Assembly (NCBI RefSeq): GCF_051014685.1
Contig: NW_027478385.1
Coordinates: 7,874,001-7,938,000 of the forward strand
DNA from: Ptiloglossa arizonensis
Lineage: Eukaryota; Arthropoda; Insecta; Hymenoptera; Colletidae
DNA length: 64,000 nt
Reading direction: 5' to 3'
The notes beneath the pieces were generated by a model. That model was not told the DNA's origin and did not search any database. It saw only the letters and a program-made list of their open reading frames with translations. Of the stretch, positions 26,236 to 40,841 are shown piece by piece. Position 1 is the stretch's first letter. Every line of letters starts with the position of its first letter. A program made the position numbers and the translations under genes.

Positions 26236-27857
26236 AGAATGGCCTAGGGAAAAAATACACATACCGTTGTAATCGGGCGAGTTTCTACTTTCAGATGCAA
26301 CAGGAATTTTTGGGTTAGGTCAATCCGTTCGCGAGATATGGGAGTTTGAAGCCATGAAATGGTTGAGAAGGCAAAAAAATTTCGCAATTCTGCTGCTCCA
26401 AACGCTTAACCAGAATGGCCTAGGGAATAAATACGCATACCGTTGTAATCGGGCGAGTTTCTACTTTCAGATGCAACAGGAATTTTTGGGTTAGGTCAAT
26501 CCGTTCGCGAGATATGGGCGTTTGAATCCAAGAAATGGTTGAGGAGGCAAAAAATTTTTCGCAATTCTGCTGCTCCAAACACTTAACCAGAATGGCCTAG
26601 GGAAGACATACACATACCGTTGTAATCGGGCGAATTTCTACTTTCAGACGCAATAGGAATTTTTGGTTAGGTCAATCCGTTCGCGAGATATGGGAGTTTG
26701 AAGCCATGAAATGGTTGAGAAGGCAAAAAATTTTTCGCAATTCTGCTGCGCCAAACGCTTAACCAGGATGGCCTAGGGAAAAAAGACACATACCGTTGTA
26801 ATCGCGCGAGTTTCTACTTTCAGATGCAATAGGAGTTTTTGGGTTAGGTCAATCCGTTCGCGAGATATGGGAGTTTGAATCCAAGAAATGGTTGAGAAGG
26901 CAAAAAATTTTTCGCAATTCTGCTCCTCCAAACGCTTAACCAGAATGGCCTAGGGAAAAAATACACATACCGTTGTAATCGGGCGAGTTTCTACTTTCAG
27001 ATGCAACAGGAATTTTTGGGTTAGGTCAATCCGTTCGCGAGATATGGGAGTTTGAAGCCATGAAATGGTTGAGAAGGCAAAAAAATTTCGCAATTCTGCT
27101 GCTCCAAACGCTTAACCAGAATGGCCTAGGGAATAAATACGCATACCGTTGTAATCGGGCGAGTTTCTAATTTCAGACGCAGCAGGAATTTTGGGGTTTG
27201 GTCAATCCGTTCGCGAGATATGGGACTTTGAAGCTAAGAAATGGTTGAGAAGGCAACAAATTTTTCGCAATTCTGCTGCTCTAAAAGCTTAGCCAGAATG
27301 GGCTAGGGAAAAAATACACATACCTTTGTAATCGGGCGAGTTTCTACTTTCAGATGCAATAGGTATTTTTGGGTTAGGTCAATCCGTTCGCGAGATATGG
27401 GAGTTTGAAGCCAAGAAATGGTTGATAAGGCAAAAATTTTTTCGCAATTCTGCGGCTCCTAACGCTTAACCAGAATGGCCTAGGGAAGACATACACATAC
27501 CGTTGTGATCGGGCGAGTTTCTACTTTCAGACGCAATAGGAATTTTTGGGTTAGGTCAATCCGTTCGCGAAATATGGGAGTTTGAAGCCATGAAATGGTT
27601 GAGAAGGCAAAAAATTTTTAGCAATTCTGCTTCTCCAAACGCTTAACCAGGATGGCCTAGGGAAAAAAGGCACATACCGTTGTAATCGCGCGAGTTTCTA
27701 CTTTCAGATGCAATAGGAATTTTTGGGTTAGGTCAATCCGTTCGCGAGATATGGGAGTTTGAATCCAAGAAATGGTTGAGAAGGCAAACAATTTTTCGCA
27801 ATTCTGCTGCTCCAAACGCTTAACCAGAATGGCCTAGGGAAAAAAGACACATACCGT

Positions 27858-29271
27858 TGTAATCGCGCGAGTTTCTACTTTCAGATGCAATAGGAATTTT
27901 TGGGTTAGGTCAATCCGTTCGCGAGATATGGGCGTTTGAATCCAAGAAATGGTTGAGAAGGCAAAAAATTTTTCGCAATTCTGCTGCTCCAAACGCTTAA
28001 CCAGAATGGCCTAGGGAAGACATACACATACCGTTGTAATCGGGCGAGTTTCTATTTTCAGACGCAATAGGAATTTTTGGGTTAGGTCAATCCGTTCGCG
28101 AGATATGGGAGTTTGAATCCAAGAAATGGTTGAGAAGGCAAAAAATTTTTCGCAATTCTGCTGCTTCAAACGCTTAACCAGAATGGCCTAGGGAAAAAAT
28201 ACACATACCGTTGTAATCGGGCGAGTTTCTACTTTCAGATGCAACAGGAATTTTTGGGTTAGGTCAATCCGTTCGCGAGATATGGGAGTTTGAAGCCATG
28301 AAATGGTTGAGAAGGCAAAAAAATTTCGCAATGCTGCTGTTCCAAACGCTTAACCAGAATGGCCTAGGGAATAAATACGCATACCGTTGTAATCGGGCGA
28401 GTTTCTAATTTCAGACGCAGCAGGAATTTTTGGGTTAGGTCAATCCGTTCGCGAGATATGCGCGTTTGAATCCAAGAAATGGTTGAGGAGGCAAAAAATT
28501 TTTCGCAATTCTGCTGCTCCAAACACTTAACCAGAATGGCCTAGGGAAGACATACACATACCGTTGTAATCGCGCGAGTTTCTACTTTCAGATGCAATAG
28601 GAATTTTTGGGTTAGGTCAATCCGTTCGCGAGATATGGGCGTTTGAATCCAAGAAATGGTTGAGAAGGCAAAAAATTTTTCGCAATTCTGCTGCTCCAAA
28701 CGCTTAACCAGAATGGCCTAGGGAAGACATACACATACCGTTGTAATCGGGCGAGTTTCTATTTTCAGACGCAATAGGAATTTTTGGGTTAGGTCAATCC
28801 GTTCGCGAGATATGGGAGTTTGAATCCAAGAAATGGTTGAGAAGGCAAAAAATTTTTCGCAATTCTGCTGCTTCAAACGCTTAACCAGAATGGCCTAGGG
28901 AAAAAATACACATACCGTTGTAATCGGGCGAGTTTCTACTTTCAGATGCAACAGGAATTTTTGGGTTAGGTCAATCCGTTCGCGAGATATGGGAGTTTGA
29001 AGCCATGAAATGGTTGAGAAGGCAAAAAAATTTCGCAATGCTGCTGTTCCAAACGCTTAACCAGAATGGCCTAGGGAATAAATACGCATACCGTTGTAAT
29101 CGGGCGAGTTTCTAATTTCAGACGCAGCAGGAATTTTTGGGTTAGGTCAATCCGTTCGCGAGATATGCGCGTTTGAATCCAAGAAATGGTTGAGGAGGCA
29201 AAAAATTTTTCGCAATTCTGCTGCTCCAAACACTTAACCAGAATGGCCTAGGGAAGACATACACATACCGT
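27858..29271 (+). repeat. Tandem pair of 4-monomer units (707 bp each)
   Basis: The rare variant 'gatatgcgcgtttg' occurs at 28,457 and again 707 bp later, as do 'tctattttca' and 'ctgctgcttcaaacgc'. Copy 1 runs about 27,858-28,564 and copy 2 about 28,565-29,271. The edges are set by 'cgcgcgagtttc' at copy starts facing 'cgggcgaatttc' after copy 2. Confidence 0.75.
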
Positions 29272-31817
29272 TGTAATCGGGCGAATTTCTACTTTCAGAC
29301 GCAATAGGAATTTTTGGTTAGGTCAATCCGTTCGCGAGATATGGGAGTTTGAAGCCATGAAATGGTTGAGAAGGCAAAAAATTTTTCGCAATTCTGCTGC
29401 GCCAAACGCTTAACCAGGATGGCCTAGGGAAAAAAGACACATACCGTTGTAATCGCGCGAGTTTCTACTTTCAGATGCAATAGGAATTTTTGGGTTAGGT
29501 CAATCCGTTCGCGAGATATGGGAGTTTGAATCCAAGAAATGGTTGAGAAGGCAAAAAATTTTTCGCAATTCTGCTGCGCCAAACGCTTAACCAGAATGGC
29601 CTAGGGAAGACATACACATACCGTTGTAATCGGGCGAATTTCTACTTTCAGACGCAAAAGGAATTTTTGGTTAGGTCAATCCGTTCGCGAGATATGGGAG
29701 TTTGAAGCCATGAAATGGTTGAGAAGGCAAAAAACTTTTCGCAATTCTGCTGCGCCAAACGCTTAACCAGGATGGCCTAGGGAAAAAAGACACATACCGT
29801 TGTAATCGCGCGAGTTTCTACTTTCAGATGCAATAGGAATTTTTGGGTTAGGTCAATCCGTTCGCGAGATATGGGAGTTTGAATCCATGAAATGGTTGAG
29901 AAGGCAAAAAAATTTCGCAATGCTGCTGCTCCAAACGCTTAACCAGAATGGCCTAGGGAATAAATACGCATACCGTTGTAATCGGGCGAGTTTCTAATTA
30001 CAGACGCAGCAGGAATTTTGGGGTTTGGTCAATCCGTTCGCGAGATATGGGACTTTGAAGCTAAGAAATGGTTGAGAAGGCAACAAATTTTTCGCAATTC
30101 TGCTGCTCTAAACGCTTAGCCAGAATGGGCTAGGGAAAAAATACGCATACCGTTGTAATCGGGCGAGTTTCTACTTTCAGACGCAACAGGAATTTTTGGG
30201 TTAGGTCAATCCGTTCGCGAGATATGGGCGTTTGAATCCAAGAAATGGTTGAGGAGGCAAAAAATTTTTCGCAATTCTGCTGCTCCAAACACTTAACCAG
30301 AATGGCCTAGGGAAGACATACACATACCGTTGTAATCGGGCGAATTTCTACTTTCAGACGCAATAGGAATTTTTGGTTAGGTCAATCCGTTCGCGAGATA
30401 TGGGAGTTTGAAGCCATGAAATGGTTGAGAAGGCAAAAAATTTTTCGCAATTCTGCTGCGCCAAACGCTTAACCAGGATGGCCTAGGGAAAAAAGACACA
30501 TACCGTTGTAATCGCGCGAGTTTCTACTTTCAGATGCAATAGGAATTTTTGGGTTAGGTCAATCCGTTCGCGAGATATGGGAGTTTGAATCCAAGAAATG
30601 GTTGAGAAGGCAAAAAATTTTTCGCAATTCTGCTCCTCCAAACGCTTAACCAGAATGGCCTAGGGAAAAAATACACATACCGTTGTAATCGGGCGAGTTT
30701 CTACTTTCAGATGCAACAGGAATTTTTGGGTTAGGTCAATCCGTTCGCGAGATATGGGAGTTTGAAGCCATGAAATGGTTGAGAAGGCAAAAAAATTTCG
30801 CAATTCTGCTGCTCCAAACGCTTAACCAGAATGGCCTAGGGAATAAATACGCATACCGTTGTAATCGGGCGAGTTTCTAATTTCAGACGCAGCAGGAATT
30901 TTGGGGTTTGGTCAATCCGTTCGCGAGATATGGGACTTTGAAGCTAAGAAATGGTTGAGAAGGCAACAAATTTTTCGCAATTCTGCTGCTCTAAAAGCTT
31001 AGCCAGAATGGGCTAGGGAAAAAATACACATACCTTTGTAATCGGGCGAGTTTCTACTTTCAGATGCAATAGGTATTTTTGGGTTAGGTCAATCCGTTCG
31101 CGAGATATGGGACTTTGAAGCTAAGAAATGGTTGAGAAGGCAACAAATTTTTCGCAATTCTGCTGCTCTAAACGCTTAGCCAGAATGGGCTAGGGAAAAA
31201 ATACGCATACCGTTGTAATCGGGCGAGTTTCTACTTTCAGATGCAATAGGTATTTTTGGGTTAGGTCAATCCGTTCGCGAGATATGGGAGTTTGAAGCCA
31301 AGAAATGGTTGATAAGGCAAAAAATTTTTCGCAATTCTGCGGCTCCTAACGCTTAACCAGAATGGCCTAGGGAATAAATACGCATACCGTTGTAATCGGG
31401 CGAGTTTCTACTTTCAGATGCAACAGGAATTTTTGGGTTAGGTCAATCCGTTCGCGAGATATGGGAGTTTGAAGCCATGAAATGGTTGAGAAGGCAAAAA
31501 ATTTTTAGCAATTCTGCTGCTCCAAACGCTTAACCAGAATGGCCTAGGGAAAAAATACACATACCGTTGTAATCGGGCGAGTTTCTACTTTCAGATGCAA
31601 CAGGAATTTTTGGGTTAGGTCAATCCGTTCGCGAGATATGGGAGTTTGAAGCCATGAAATGGTTGAGAAGGCAAAAAAATTTCGCAATTCTGCTGCTCCA
31701 AACGCTTAACCAGAATGGCCTAGGGAATAAATACGCATACCGTTGTAATCGGGCGAGTTTCTACTTTCAGATGCAACAGGAATTTTTGGGTTAGGTCAAT
31801 CCGTTCGCGAGATATGG
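29169..31817 (+). repeat. 15-monomer HOR unit in B1, copy 1 (2,649 bp)
   Basis: Marker variants here recur 2,649 bp downstream: 'ttgataaggc' at 31,309 and 33,958, 'cagacgcaaaagg' near 29,648 and 32,297, 'aaaaaacttttcgc' near 29,729 and 32,378, and 'ctaattacagacgc' near 29,994 and 32,643. The left edge lies near 29,168, where 'gatatgcgcg' faces 'gatatgggcg'. I noticed no differences between copies in the stretches compared. Confidence 0.85.
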
Positions 31818-34466
31818 GCGTTTGAATCCAAGAAATGGTTGAGGAGGCAAAAAATTTTTCGCAATTCTGCTGCTCCAAACACTTAACCAGAATGGCCTAG
31901 GGAAGACATACACATACCGTTGTAATCGGGCGAATTTCTACTTTCAGACGCAATAGGAATTTTTGGTTAGGTCAATCCGTTCGCGAGATATGGGAGTTTG
32001 AAGCCATGAAATGGTTGAGAAGGCAAAAAATTTTTCGCAATTCTGCTGCGCCAAACGCTTAACCAGGATGGCCTAGGGAAAAAAGACACATACCGTTGTA
32101 ATCGCGCGAGTTTCTACTTTCAGATGCAATAGGAATTTTTGGGTTAGGTCAATCCGTTCGCGAGATATGGGAGTTTGAATCCAAGAAATGGTTGAGAAGG
32201 CAAAAAATTTTTCGCAATTCTGCTGCGCCAAACGCTTAACCAGAATGGCCTAGGGAAGACATACACATACCGTTGTAATCGGGCGAATTTCTACTTTCAG
32301 ACGCAAAAGGAATTTTTGGTTAGGTCAATCCGTTCGCGAGATATGGGAGTTTGAAGCCATGAAATGGTTGAGAAGGCAAAAAACTTTTCGCAATTCTGCT
32401 GCGCCAAACGCTTAACCAGGATGGCCTAGGGAAAAAAGACACATACCGTTGTAATCGCGCGAGTTTCTACTTTCAGATGCAATAGGAATTTTTGGGTTAG
32501 GTCAATCCGTTCGCGAGATATGGGAGTTTGAATCCATGAAATGGTTGAGAAGGCAAAAAAATTTCGCAATGCTGCTGCTCCAAACGCTTAACCAGAATGG
32601 CCTAGGGAATAAATACGCATACCGTTGTAATCGGGCGAGTTTCTAATTACAGACGCAGCAGGAATTTTGGGGTTTGGTCAATCCGTTCGCGAGATATGGG
32701 ACTTTGAAGCTAAGAAATGGTTGAGAAGGCAACAAATTTTTCGCAATTCTGCTGCTCTAAACGCTTAGCCAGAATGGGCTAGGGAAAAAATACGCATACC
32801 GTTGTAATCGGGCGAGTTTCTACTTTCAGACGCAACAGGAATTTTTGGGTTAGGTCAATCCGTTCGCGAGATATGGGCGTTTGAATCCAAGAAATGGTTG
32901 AGGAGGCAAAAAATTTTTCGCAATTCTGCTGCTCCAAACACTTAACCAGAATGGCCTAGGGAAGACATACACATACCGTTGTAATCGGGCGAATTTCTAC
33001 TTTCAGACGCAATAGGAATTTTTGGTTAGGTCAATCCGTTCGCGAGATATGGGAGTTTGAAGCCATGAAATGGTTGAGAAGGCAAAAAATTTTTCGCAAT
33101 TCTGCTGCGCCAAACGCTTAACCAGGATGGCCTAGGGAAAAAAGACACATACCGTTGTAATCGCGCGAGTTTCTACTTTCAGATGCAATAGGAATTTTTG
33201 GGTTAGGTCAATCCGTTCGCGAGATATGGGAGTTTGAATCCAAGAAATGGTTGAGAAGGCAAAAAATTTTTCGCAATTCTGCTCCTCCAAACGCTTAACC
33301 AGAATGGCCTAGGGAAAAAATACACATACCGTTGTAATCGGGCGAGTTTCTACTTTCAGATGCAACAGGAATTTTTGGGTTAGGTCAATCCGTTCGCGAG
33401 ATATGGGAGTTTGAAGCCATGAAATGGTTGAGAAGGCAAAAAAATTTCGCAATTCTGCTGCTCCAAACGCTTAACCAGAATGGCCTAGGGAATAAATACG
33501 CATACCGTTGTAATCGGGCGAGTTTCTAATTTCAGACGCAGCAGGAATTTTGGGGTTTGGTCAATCCGTTCGCGAGATATGGGACTTTGAAGCTAAGAAA
33601 TGGTTGAGAAGGCAACAAATTTTTCGCAATTCTGCTGCTCTAAAAGCTTAGCCAGAATGGGCTAGGGAAAAAATACACATACCTTTGTAATCGGGCGAGT
33701 TTCTACTTTCAGATGCAATAGGTATTTTTGGGTTAGGTCAATCCGTTCGCGAGATATGGGACTTTGAAGCTAAGAAATGGTTGAGAAGGCAACAAATTTT
33801 TCGCAATTCTGCTGCTCTAAACGCTTAGCCAGAATGGGCTAGGGAAAAAATACGCATACCGTTGTAATCGGGCGAGTTTCTACTTTCAGATGCAATAGGT
33901 ATTTTTGGGTTAGGTCAATCCGTTCGCGAGATATGGGAGTTTGAAGCCAAGAAATGGTTGATAAGGCAAAAAATTTTTCGCAATTCTGCGGCTCCTAACG
34001 CTTAACCAGAATGGCCTAGGGAATAAATACGCATACCGTTGTAATCGGGCGAGTTTCTACTTTCAGATGCAACAGGAATTTTTGGGTTAGGTCAATCCGT
34101 TCGCGAGATATGGGAGTTTGAAGCCATGAAATGGTTGAGAAGGCAAAAAATTTTTAGCAATTCTGCTGCTCCAAACGCTTAACCAGAATGGCCTAGGGAA
34201 AAAATACACATACCGTTGTAATCGGGCGAGTTTCTACTTTCAGATGCAACAGGAATTTTTGGGTTAGGTCAATCCGTTCGCGAGATATGGGAGTTTGAAG
34301 CCATGAAATGGTTGAGAAGGCAAAAAAATTTCGCAATTCTGCTGCTCCAAACGCTTAACCAGAATGGCCTAGGGAATAAATACGCATACCGTTGTAATCG
34401 GGCGAGTTTCTACTTTCAGATGCAACAGGAATTTTTGGGTTAGGTCAATCCGTTCGCGAGATATGG
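31818..34466 (+). repeat. 15-monomer HOR unit in B1, copy 2 (2,649 bp)
   Basis: This is the direct tandem partner of the previous unit with the same private variants. After it, a third start of the unit runs about 185 bp, from 34,467 to about 34,651 ('ggcgtttgaatccaag', 'gaggaggc', 'gaagacatac', 'gggcgaatttc'). It then diverges at 'gtttgaatccaag' against 'gtttgaagccatg'. Confidence 0.85.
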
Positions 34467-37400
34467 GCGTTTGAATCCAAGAAATGGTTGAGGAGGCAAA
34501 AAATTTTTCGCAATTCTGCTGCTCCAAACACTTAACCAGAATGGCCTAGGGAAGACATACACATACCGTTGTAATCGGGCGAATTTCTACTTTCAGACGC
34601 AATAGGAATTTTTGGTTAGGTCAATCCGTTCGCGAGATATGGGAGTTTGAATCCAAGAAATGGTTGAGAAGGCAAAAAATTTTTCGCAATTCTGCTGCTC
34701 CAAACGCTTAACCAGAATGGCCTAGGGAAAAAATACACATACCGTTGTAATCGGGCGAGTTTCTACTTTCAGATGCAACAGGAATTTTTGGGTTAGGTCA
34801 ATCCGTTCGCGAGATATGGGAGTTTGAAGCCATGAAATGGTTGAGAAGGCAAAAAAATTTCGCAATGCTGCTGCTCCAAACGCTTAACCAGAATGGCCTA
34901 GGGAATAAATACGCATACCGTTGTAATCGGGCGAGTTTCTAATTTCAGACGCAGCAGGAATTTTGGGGTTTGGTCAATCCGTTCGCGAGATATGGGACTT
35001 TGAAGCCATGAAATGGTTGAGAAGGCAACAAATTTTTCGCAATTCTGCTGATCCAAACGCTTAACCAGAATGGGCAAGGGAAAAAATACACGTACCGTTG
35101 TAATCGGGCGAGTTTCTACTTTCCAGTGCAATAGGAATTTTTGTGTTATGTCAATCCATTAGCGAGATATGGGACATTGAAGCTAAGAAATGGTTGAGAA
35201 GACAACAAATTTTTCGCACTTCTGCTGCTCCAAACGCTTAACCAGAATGGCCTAGGCAAAAAATACCCATACCGTTTTAATCGGACGAGTTTCTACTTTC
35301 AGTTACAATAGGAATTTTTGTGTTAGGTCAATCCGTTCGCGAGATATGGGACTTTGAATCTAGGAAATGGTTGACAAGACAACAAATTTTTCGCACTTCT
35401 GCTGCTCCAATCGCTTAACCAGAATGGCCTAGGGGAAAAATACACGTACCGTTGTAATCGGGCGAGTTTCTACTTTCAAATGCAATAGGAATTTTTGGGT
35501 TAGGTCAATCCGTTCGCGAGATATGGGAGTTTGAAGCTAAGAAATGGTTGAGAAGAGAACAAATTGTTCGCAATTCTGCTGCTCCAAACGCTTAACCAGA
35601 ATGGCCTAGGGAAAAAATACACATACCGTTGTAATCGGGCGAGTTTCTACTTTCAGATGCAGTAGGAATTTTTGGGTTAGGTCAATCCGTTCGCGAGATA
35701 TGGGACATTGAAGCTAAGAAATGGTTGAGAAGACAACAAATTTTTCGCACTTCTGCTGCTCCAAACGCTTAACCAGAATGGCCTAGGGAAAAAATACACA
35801 TACGGTTGTAATCGGGCGAGTTTCTACTTTCAGATGCAATAGGAATTTTTGGGTTAGGTCAATCCGTTCGCGACATATGGGAGTTTGAAGCTAAGAAATG
35901 GTTGAGAAGACAACAAATTTTTCGCACTTCTGCTGCTCCAAACGCTTAACCAGAATGGCCCAGGGGAAAAATACACATACCGTGGTAATCGGGCGAGTTT
36001 CTACTTTCAGAGGCAATAGGAATTTTTGGGTTAGGTCAATCCTTTCGCGAGATATGGGACATTGAAACTAAGAAATGGTTGAGAAGACAACAAATTTTTC
36101 GCACTTCTGCTGCTCCAAACGCGTAACCAGAATGGCCTAGGAAAAAAATACCCATACCGTTGTAATCGGACGAGTTTCTACTTTCAAATGCAATAGGAAT
36201 TTTTGGGTTAGGCCAATCCGTTCGCGAGATATGAGAGTTTGAAGCTAAGAAATGGTTGAGAAGACAACAAATTTTTCGCAATTCTGCTGCTCCAAACGCT
36301 TAACCAGAATGGCCCAGGGAAAAAATACACATACCGTTGTAATCGGGCGAGTTTCTACTTTCAGATTCAATAGGAATTTTTGGGTTAGATCAATCCGTCC
36401 GCGAGATATGGGATATTGAAGCTAAGAAATGGTTGAGAAGACAACAAATTTTTCGCAATTCTGCTGCTCCAAACGCTTAACCAGAATGGCCTAGGGAAAA
36501 AATACACAAACGGTTGTAATCGGGCGAGTTTCTACTTTCAGATGCAGTAGGAATTTTTGCGTTAGGACAATCCGTTCGCGAGATATGGGACTTTGAATCT
36601 AGGAAATGGTTGACAAGACAACAAACTTTTCGCAATTCTGCTGCTCCAATCGCTTAACCAGAATGGCCTAGGGGAAAATTACACGTACCGTTGTAATCGG
36701 GCGAGTTTCTACTTTCAAATGCAATAGGAATTTTTGGGTTAGGTCAATCCGTTCGCGACATATGGGAGTATGAAGCTAAGAAATGGTTGAGAAGACAACA
36801 AATTTTTCGCAATTCTGCTGCTCCAAACGCTTAACCAGAATGGCCTAGAGAAAAAATGCACGTACCGTTGTAATCGGGCGAGTTTCTACTTTCAGATGCA
36901 GTAGGAATTTTTGGGTTAGGTCAATCCGTTCGCGAGATATGGGACATTGAAGCTAAGAAATTGTTGAGAAGACAACAAATTTTTCGCTCTTCTGCTGCTC
37001 CACACGCTTAACCAGAATGGCCTAGGGAAAAAATACACATACGGTTGTAATCGGGCGAGTTTCTGCTTTCAGATGCAATAGGAATTTTTGGGTTAGGTCA
37101 ATCCGTTCGCGACATATGGGAGTTTGAAGCTAAGAAATGGTTGAGAAGACAACAAATTTTTCGCAATTCTGCTGCTCCAAACGCTTAACCAGAATGGCCT
37201 AGGGAAAAAATACACATACGGTTGGAATCGGGCGAGTTTCTACTTTCAGATGCAATAGGAATTTTTGGGTTAGGTCAATCCGTTCGTGAGATATGGGAGT
37301 TTGAATCCAAGAAATGGTTGAGAAGGCAAAAAATTTTTCGCAATTCTGCTGCTCCAAACGCTTAACCAGAATGGCCTAGGGAAAAAATACACATACCGTT

Positions 37401-39603
37401 GTAATCGGGCGAGTTTCTACTTTCAGATGCAACAGGAATTTTTGGGTTAGGTCAATCCGTTCGCGAGATATGGGAGTTTGAAGCCTAGAAATGGTTGAGA
37501 AGGCAAAAAAATTACGCAATTCTGCTGCTCCAAACGCTTAACCAGAATGGCCTAGGGAATAAATACGCATACGGTTGTAATCGGGCGAGTTTCTACTTTC
37601 AGATGCAACAGGAATTTTTGGGTTAGGTCAATCCGTTCGCGAGATATGGGCGTTTGAAGCCAAGAAATGGTTGAGAAGGCAAAAAAATTACGCAATTCTG
37701 CTGCTCCAAACGCTTAACCAGAATGGCCTAGGGAATAAATACACATACCGTTGTAATCGGGCGAGTTTCTAATTTCAGACGCAGCAGGAATTTTGGGATT
37801 AGGTCAATCCGTTCGCGAGATATGGGAGTTTGAAGCCATGAAATGGTTGAGAAGGCAAAAAATTTTTCTCAATTCTGCTGCTCCAAACGCTTAACCAGGA
37901 TGGCCTAGGGAAAAAAGACACATACCGTTGTAATCGCGCGAGTTTCTACTTTCAGATGCAATAGGAATTTTTGGGTTAGGTCAATCCGTTCGCGAGATAT
38001 GGGAGTTTGAATCCAAGAAATGGTTGAGAAGGCAAAAAATGTTTCGCAATTCTGCTGCTCCAAACGCTTAACCAGAATGGCCTAGGGAAAAAATACACAT
38101 ACCGTTGTAATCGGGCGAGTTTCTACTTTCAGATGCAACAGCAATTTTTGGATTAGGTCAATCCGTTCGCGAGATATGGGAGTTTGAAGCCTAGAAATGG
38201 TTGAGAAGGCAAAAAAATTACGCAATTCTGCTGCTCCAAACGCTTAACCAGAATGGCCTAGGGAAAAAATACACATACCGTTGTAATCGGGCGAGTTTCT
38301 ACTTTCAGATGCAGTAGGAATATTTGGGTTAGGTCAATCCGTTCGCAAGATATGGGACATTGAAGCTAAGAAATGGTTGAGAAGACAACAAATTTTTCGC
38401 AATTCTGCTGCTCCAAACGCTTAACCAGAATGGCCTAGGGAAAAAATACACATACGGTTGTAATCGGGCGAGTTTCTACTTTCAGATGCAATAGGAATTT
38501 TTGGGTTAGGTCAATCCGTTCGCGACATATGGGAGTTTGAAGCTAAGAAATGGTTGAGAAGACAACAAATTTTTCGCACTTCTGCTGCTCCAAACGCTTA
38601 ACCAGAATGGCCCAGGGGAAAAATACACATACCGTGGTAATCGGGCGAGATTCTACTTTCAGAGGCAATAGGAATTTTTGGGTTAGGTCAATCCTTTCGC
38701 GAGATATGGGACATTGAAACTAAGAAATGGTTGAGAGGACAACAAATTTTTCGCACTTCTGCTGCTCCAAACGCGTAACCAGAATGGCCTAGGAAAAAAA
38801 TACCCATACCGTTGTAATCGGACAAGTTTCTACTTTCAAATGCAATAGGAATTTTTGGGTTAGGCCAATCCGTTCGCGAGATATGAGAGTTTGAAACTAA
38901 GAAATGGTTGAGAAGACAACAAATTTTTCGCAATTCTGCTGCTCCAAACGCTTAACCAGAATGGCCCAGGGAAAAAATACACATACCGTTGTAATCGGGC
39001 GAGTTTCTACTTTCAGATTCAATAGGAATTTTTGGGTTAGATCAATCCGTCCGCGAGATATGAGATATTGAAGCTAAGAAATGGTTGAGAAGACAACAAA
39101 TTTTTCGCAATTCTGCTGCTCCAATCGCTTAACCAGAATGGCCTAGGGGAAAATTACACGTACCGTTGTAATCGGGCGAGTTTCTACTTTCAAATGCAAT
39201 AGGAATTTTTGGGTTAGGTCAATCCGTTCGCGACATATGGGAGTATGAAGCTAAGAAATGGTTGAGAAGACAACAAATTTTTCGCAATTCTGCTGCTCCA
39301 AACGCTTAACCAGAATGGCCTAGAGAAAAAATGCACGTACCGTTGTAATCGGGCGAGTTTCTACTTTCAAATGCAATAGGAATTTTTGGGTTAGGTCAAT
39401 CCGTTCGCGAGATATGGGTGTTTGAATCTAAGAAATGGTTGAGAAGACAACAAATTTTTCGCACTTCTGCTGCTCCAAACGCTTAACCAGAGTGGCCCAG
39501 GGAAAAAATACACATACCGTTGTAATCGGGCGAGTTTCTACTTTCAGATGCAGTAGGAATTTTTGGGTTAGGTCAATCCGTTCGCGAGATATGGGACATT
39601 GAA

Positions 39604-40841
39604 GCTAAGAAATTGTTGAGAAGACAACAAATTTTTCGCTCTTCTGCTGCTCCACACGCTTAACCAGAATGGCCCAGGGAAAAAATACACATACCGTTGT
39701 AATCGGGCGAGTTTCTACTTTCAGATTCAATAGGAATTTTTGGGTTAGGTCAATCCGTTCGCGACATATGGGAGTTTGAAGCTAAGAAATGGTTGAGAAG
39801 ACAACAAATTTTTCGCAATTCTGCTGCTCCAAACGCTTAACCAGAATGGCCTAGGGAAAAAATACACATACGGTTGTAATCGGGCGAGTTTCTACTTTCA
39901 GATGCAATAGGAATTTTTGGGTTAGGTCAATCCGTTCGCGAGATATGGGAGTTTGAATCCAAGAAATGGTTGAGAAGGCAAAAAATTTTTCGCAATTCTG
40001 CTGCTCCAAACGCTTAACCAGAATGGCCTAGGGAAAAAATACACATACCGTTGTAATCGGGCGAGTTTCTACTTTCAGATGCAACAGGAATTTTTGGGTT
40101 AGGTCAATCCGTTCGAGAGATATGGGAGTTTGAAGCCTAGAAATGGTTGAGAAGGCAAAAAAATTACGCAATTCTGCTGCTCCAAACGCTTAACCAGAAT
40201 GGCCTAGGGAATAAATACACATACCGTTGTAATCGGGCGAGTTTCTACTTTCAGATGCAGTAGGAATTTTTGGGTTAGGTCAATCCGTTCGCGAGATATG
40301 GGACATCGAAGCTAAGAAATGGTTGAGAAGACAACAAATTTTTCGCAATTCTGCTGCTCCAAACGCTTAACCAGAATGGCCTAGGGAAAAAATACACATA
40401 CGGTTGTAATCGGGCGAGTTTCTACTTTCAGATGCAATAGGAATTTTTGGGTTAGGTCAATCCGTTCGCGACATATGGGAGTTTGAAGCTAAGAAATGGT
40501 TGAGAAGACAACAAATTTTTCGCACTTCTGCTGCTCCAAACGCTTAACCAGAATGGCCCAGGGGAAAAATACACATACCGTGGTAATCGGGCGAGATTCT
40601 ACTTTCAGAGGCAATAGGAATTTTTGGGTTAGGTCAATCCTTTCGCGAGATATGGGACATTGAAACTAAGAAATGGTTGAGAAGACAACAAATTTTTCGC
40701 ACTTCTGCTGCTCCAAACGCGTAACCAGAATGGCCTAGGAAAAAAATACCCATACCGTTGTAATCGGACAAGTTTCTACTTTCAAATGCAATAGGAATTT
40801 TTGGGTTAGGCCAATCCGTTCGCGAGATATGAGAGTTTGAA
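39604..40841 (+). repeat. 7-monomer HOR unit in A2, copy 1 (1,238 bp)
   Basis: The unit starts at 'gctaagaaattgttgag' with 'gctcttctgctgctccacacg' (39,604) and recurs at 40,842. It contains an A-B-A mosaic: A monomers, then 'gaatccaag' and 'aaaaaaattacgc' B monomers, then the 'tcctttcgcg' and 'gcgtaacc' A monomers. Confidence 0.8.

Larger units (their letters stand above)
23330..35020 (+). repeat. Block B1: class B monomers
   Basis: Monomers here read 'gagaaggcaaaaaa' and fall into recurring sub-types. (1) 'gccatgaaatgg' with 'aaaaaaatttcgcaa'. (2) 'gggaataaatacgcatacc' with 'ctaatttcagacgcagcagg' and 'ttggggtttgg'. (3) 'gctctaaacgcttagcc' with 'gaatgggctaggg'. (4) 'gttgataaggc' with 'gcggctcctaacgc'. 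(5) 'accaggatggcc' with 'aaaaaagacacatacc' and 'atcgcgcgag'. (6) 'gggaagacatacac' with 'cagacgcaatagg'. Their order is conserved within local HORs. The block ends near 35,020, where 'gctgatccaaacgc' and 'gggcaaggg' restart the A1 marker series. Confidence 0.85.
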
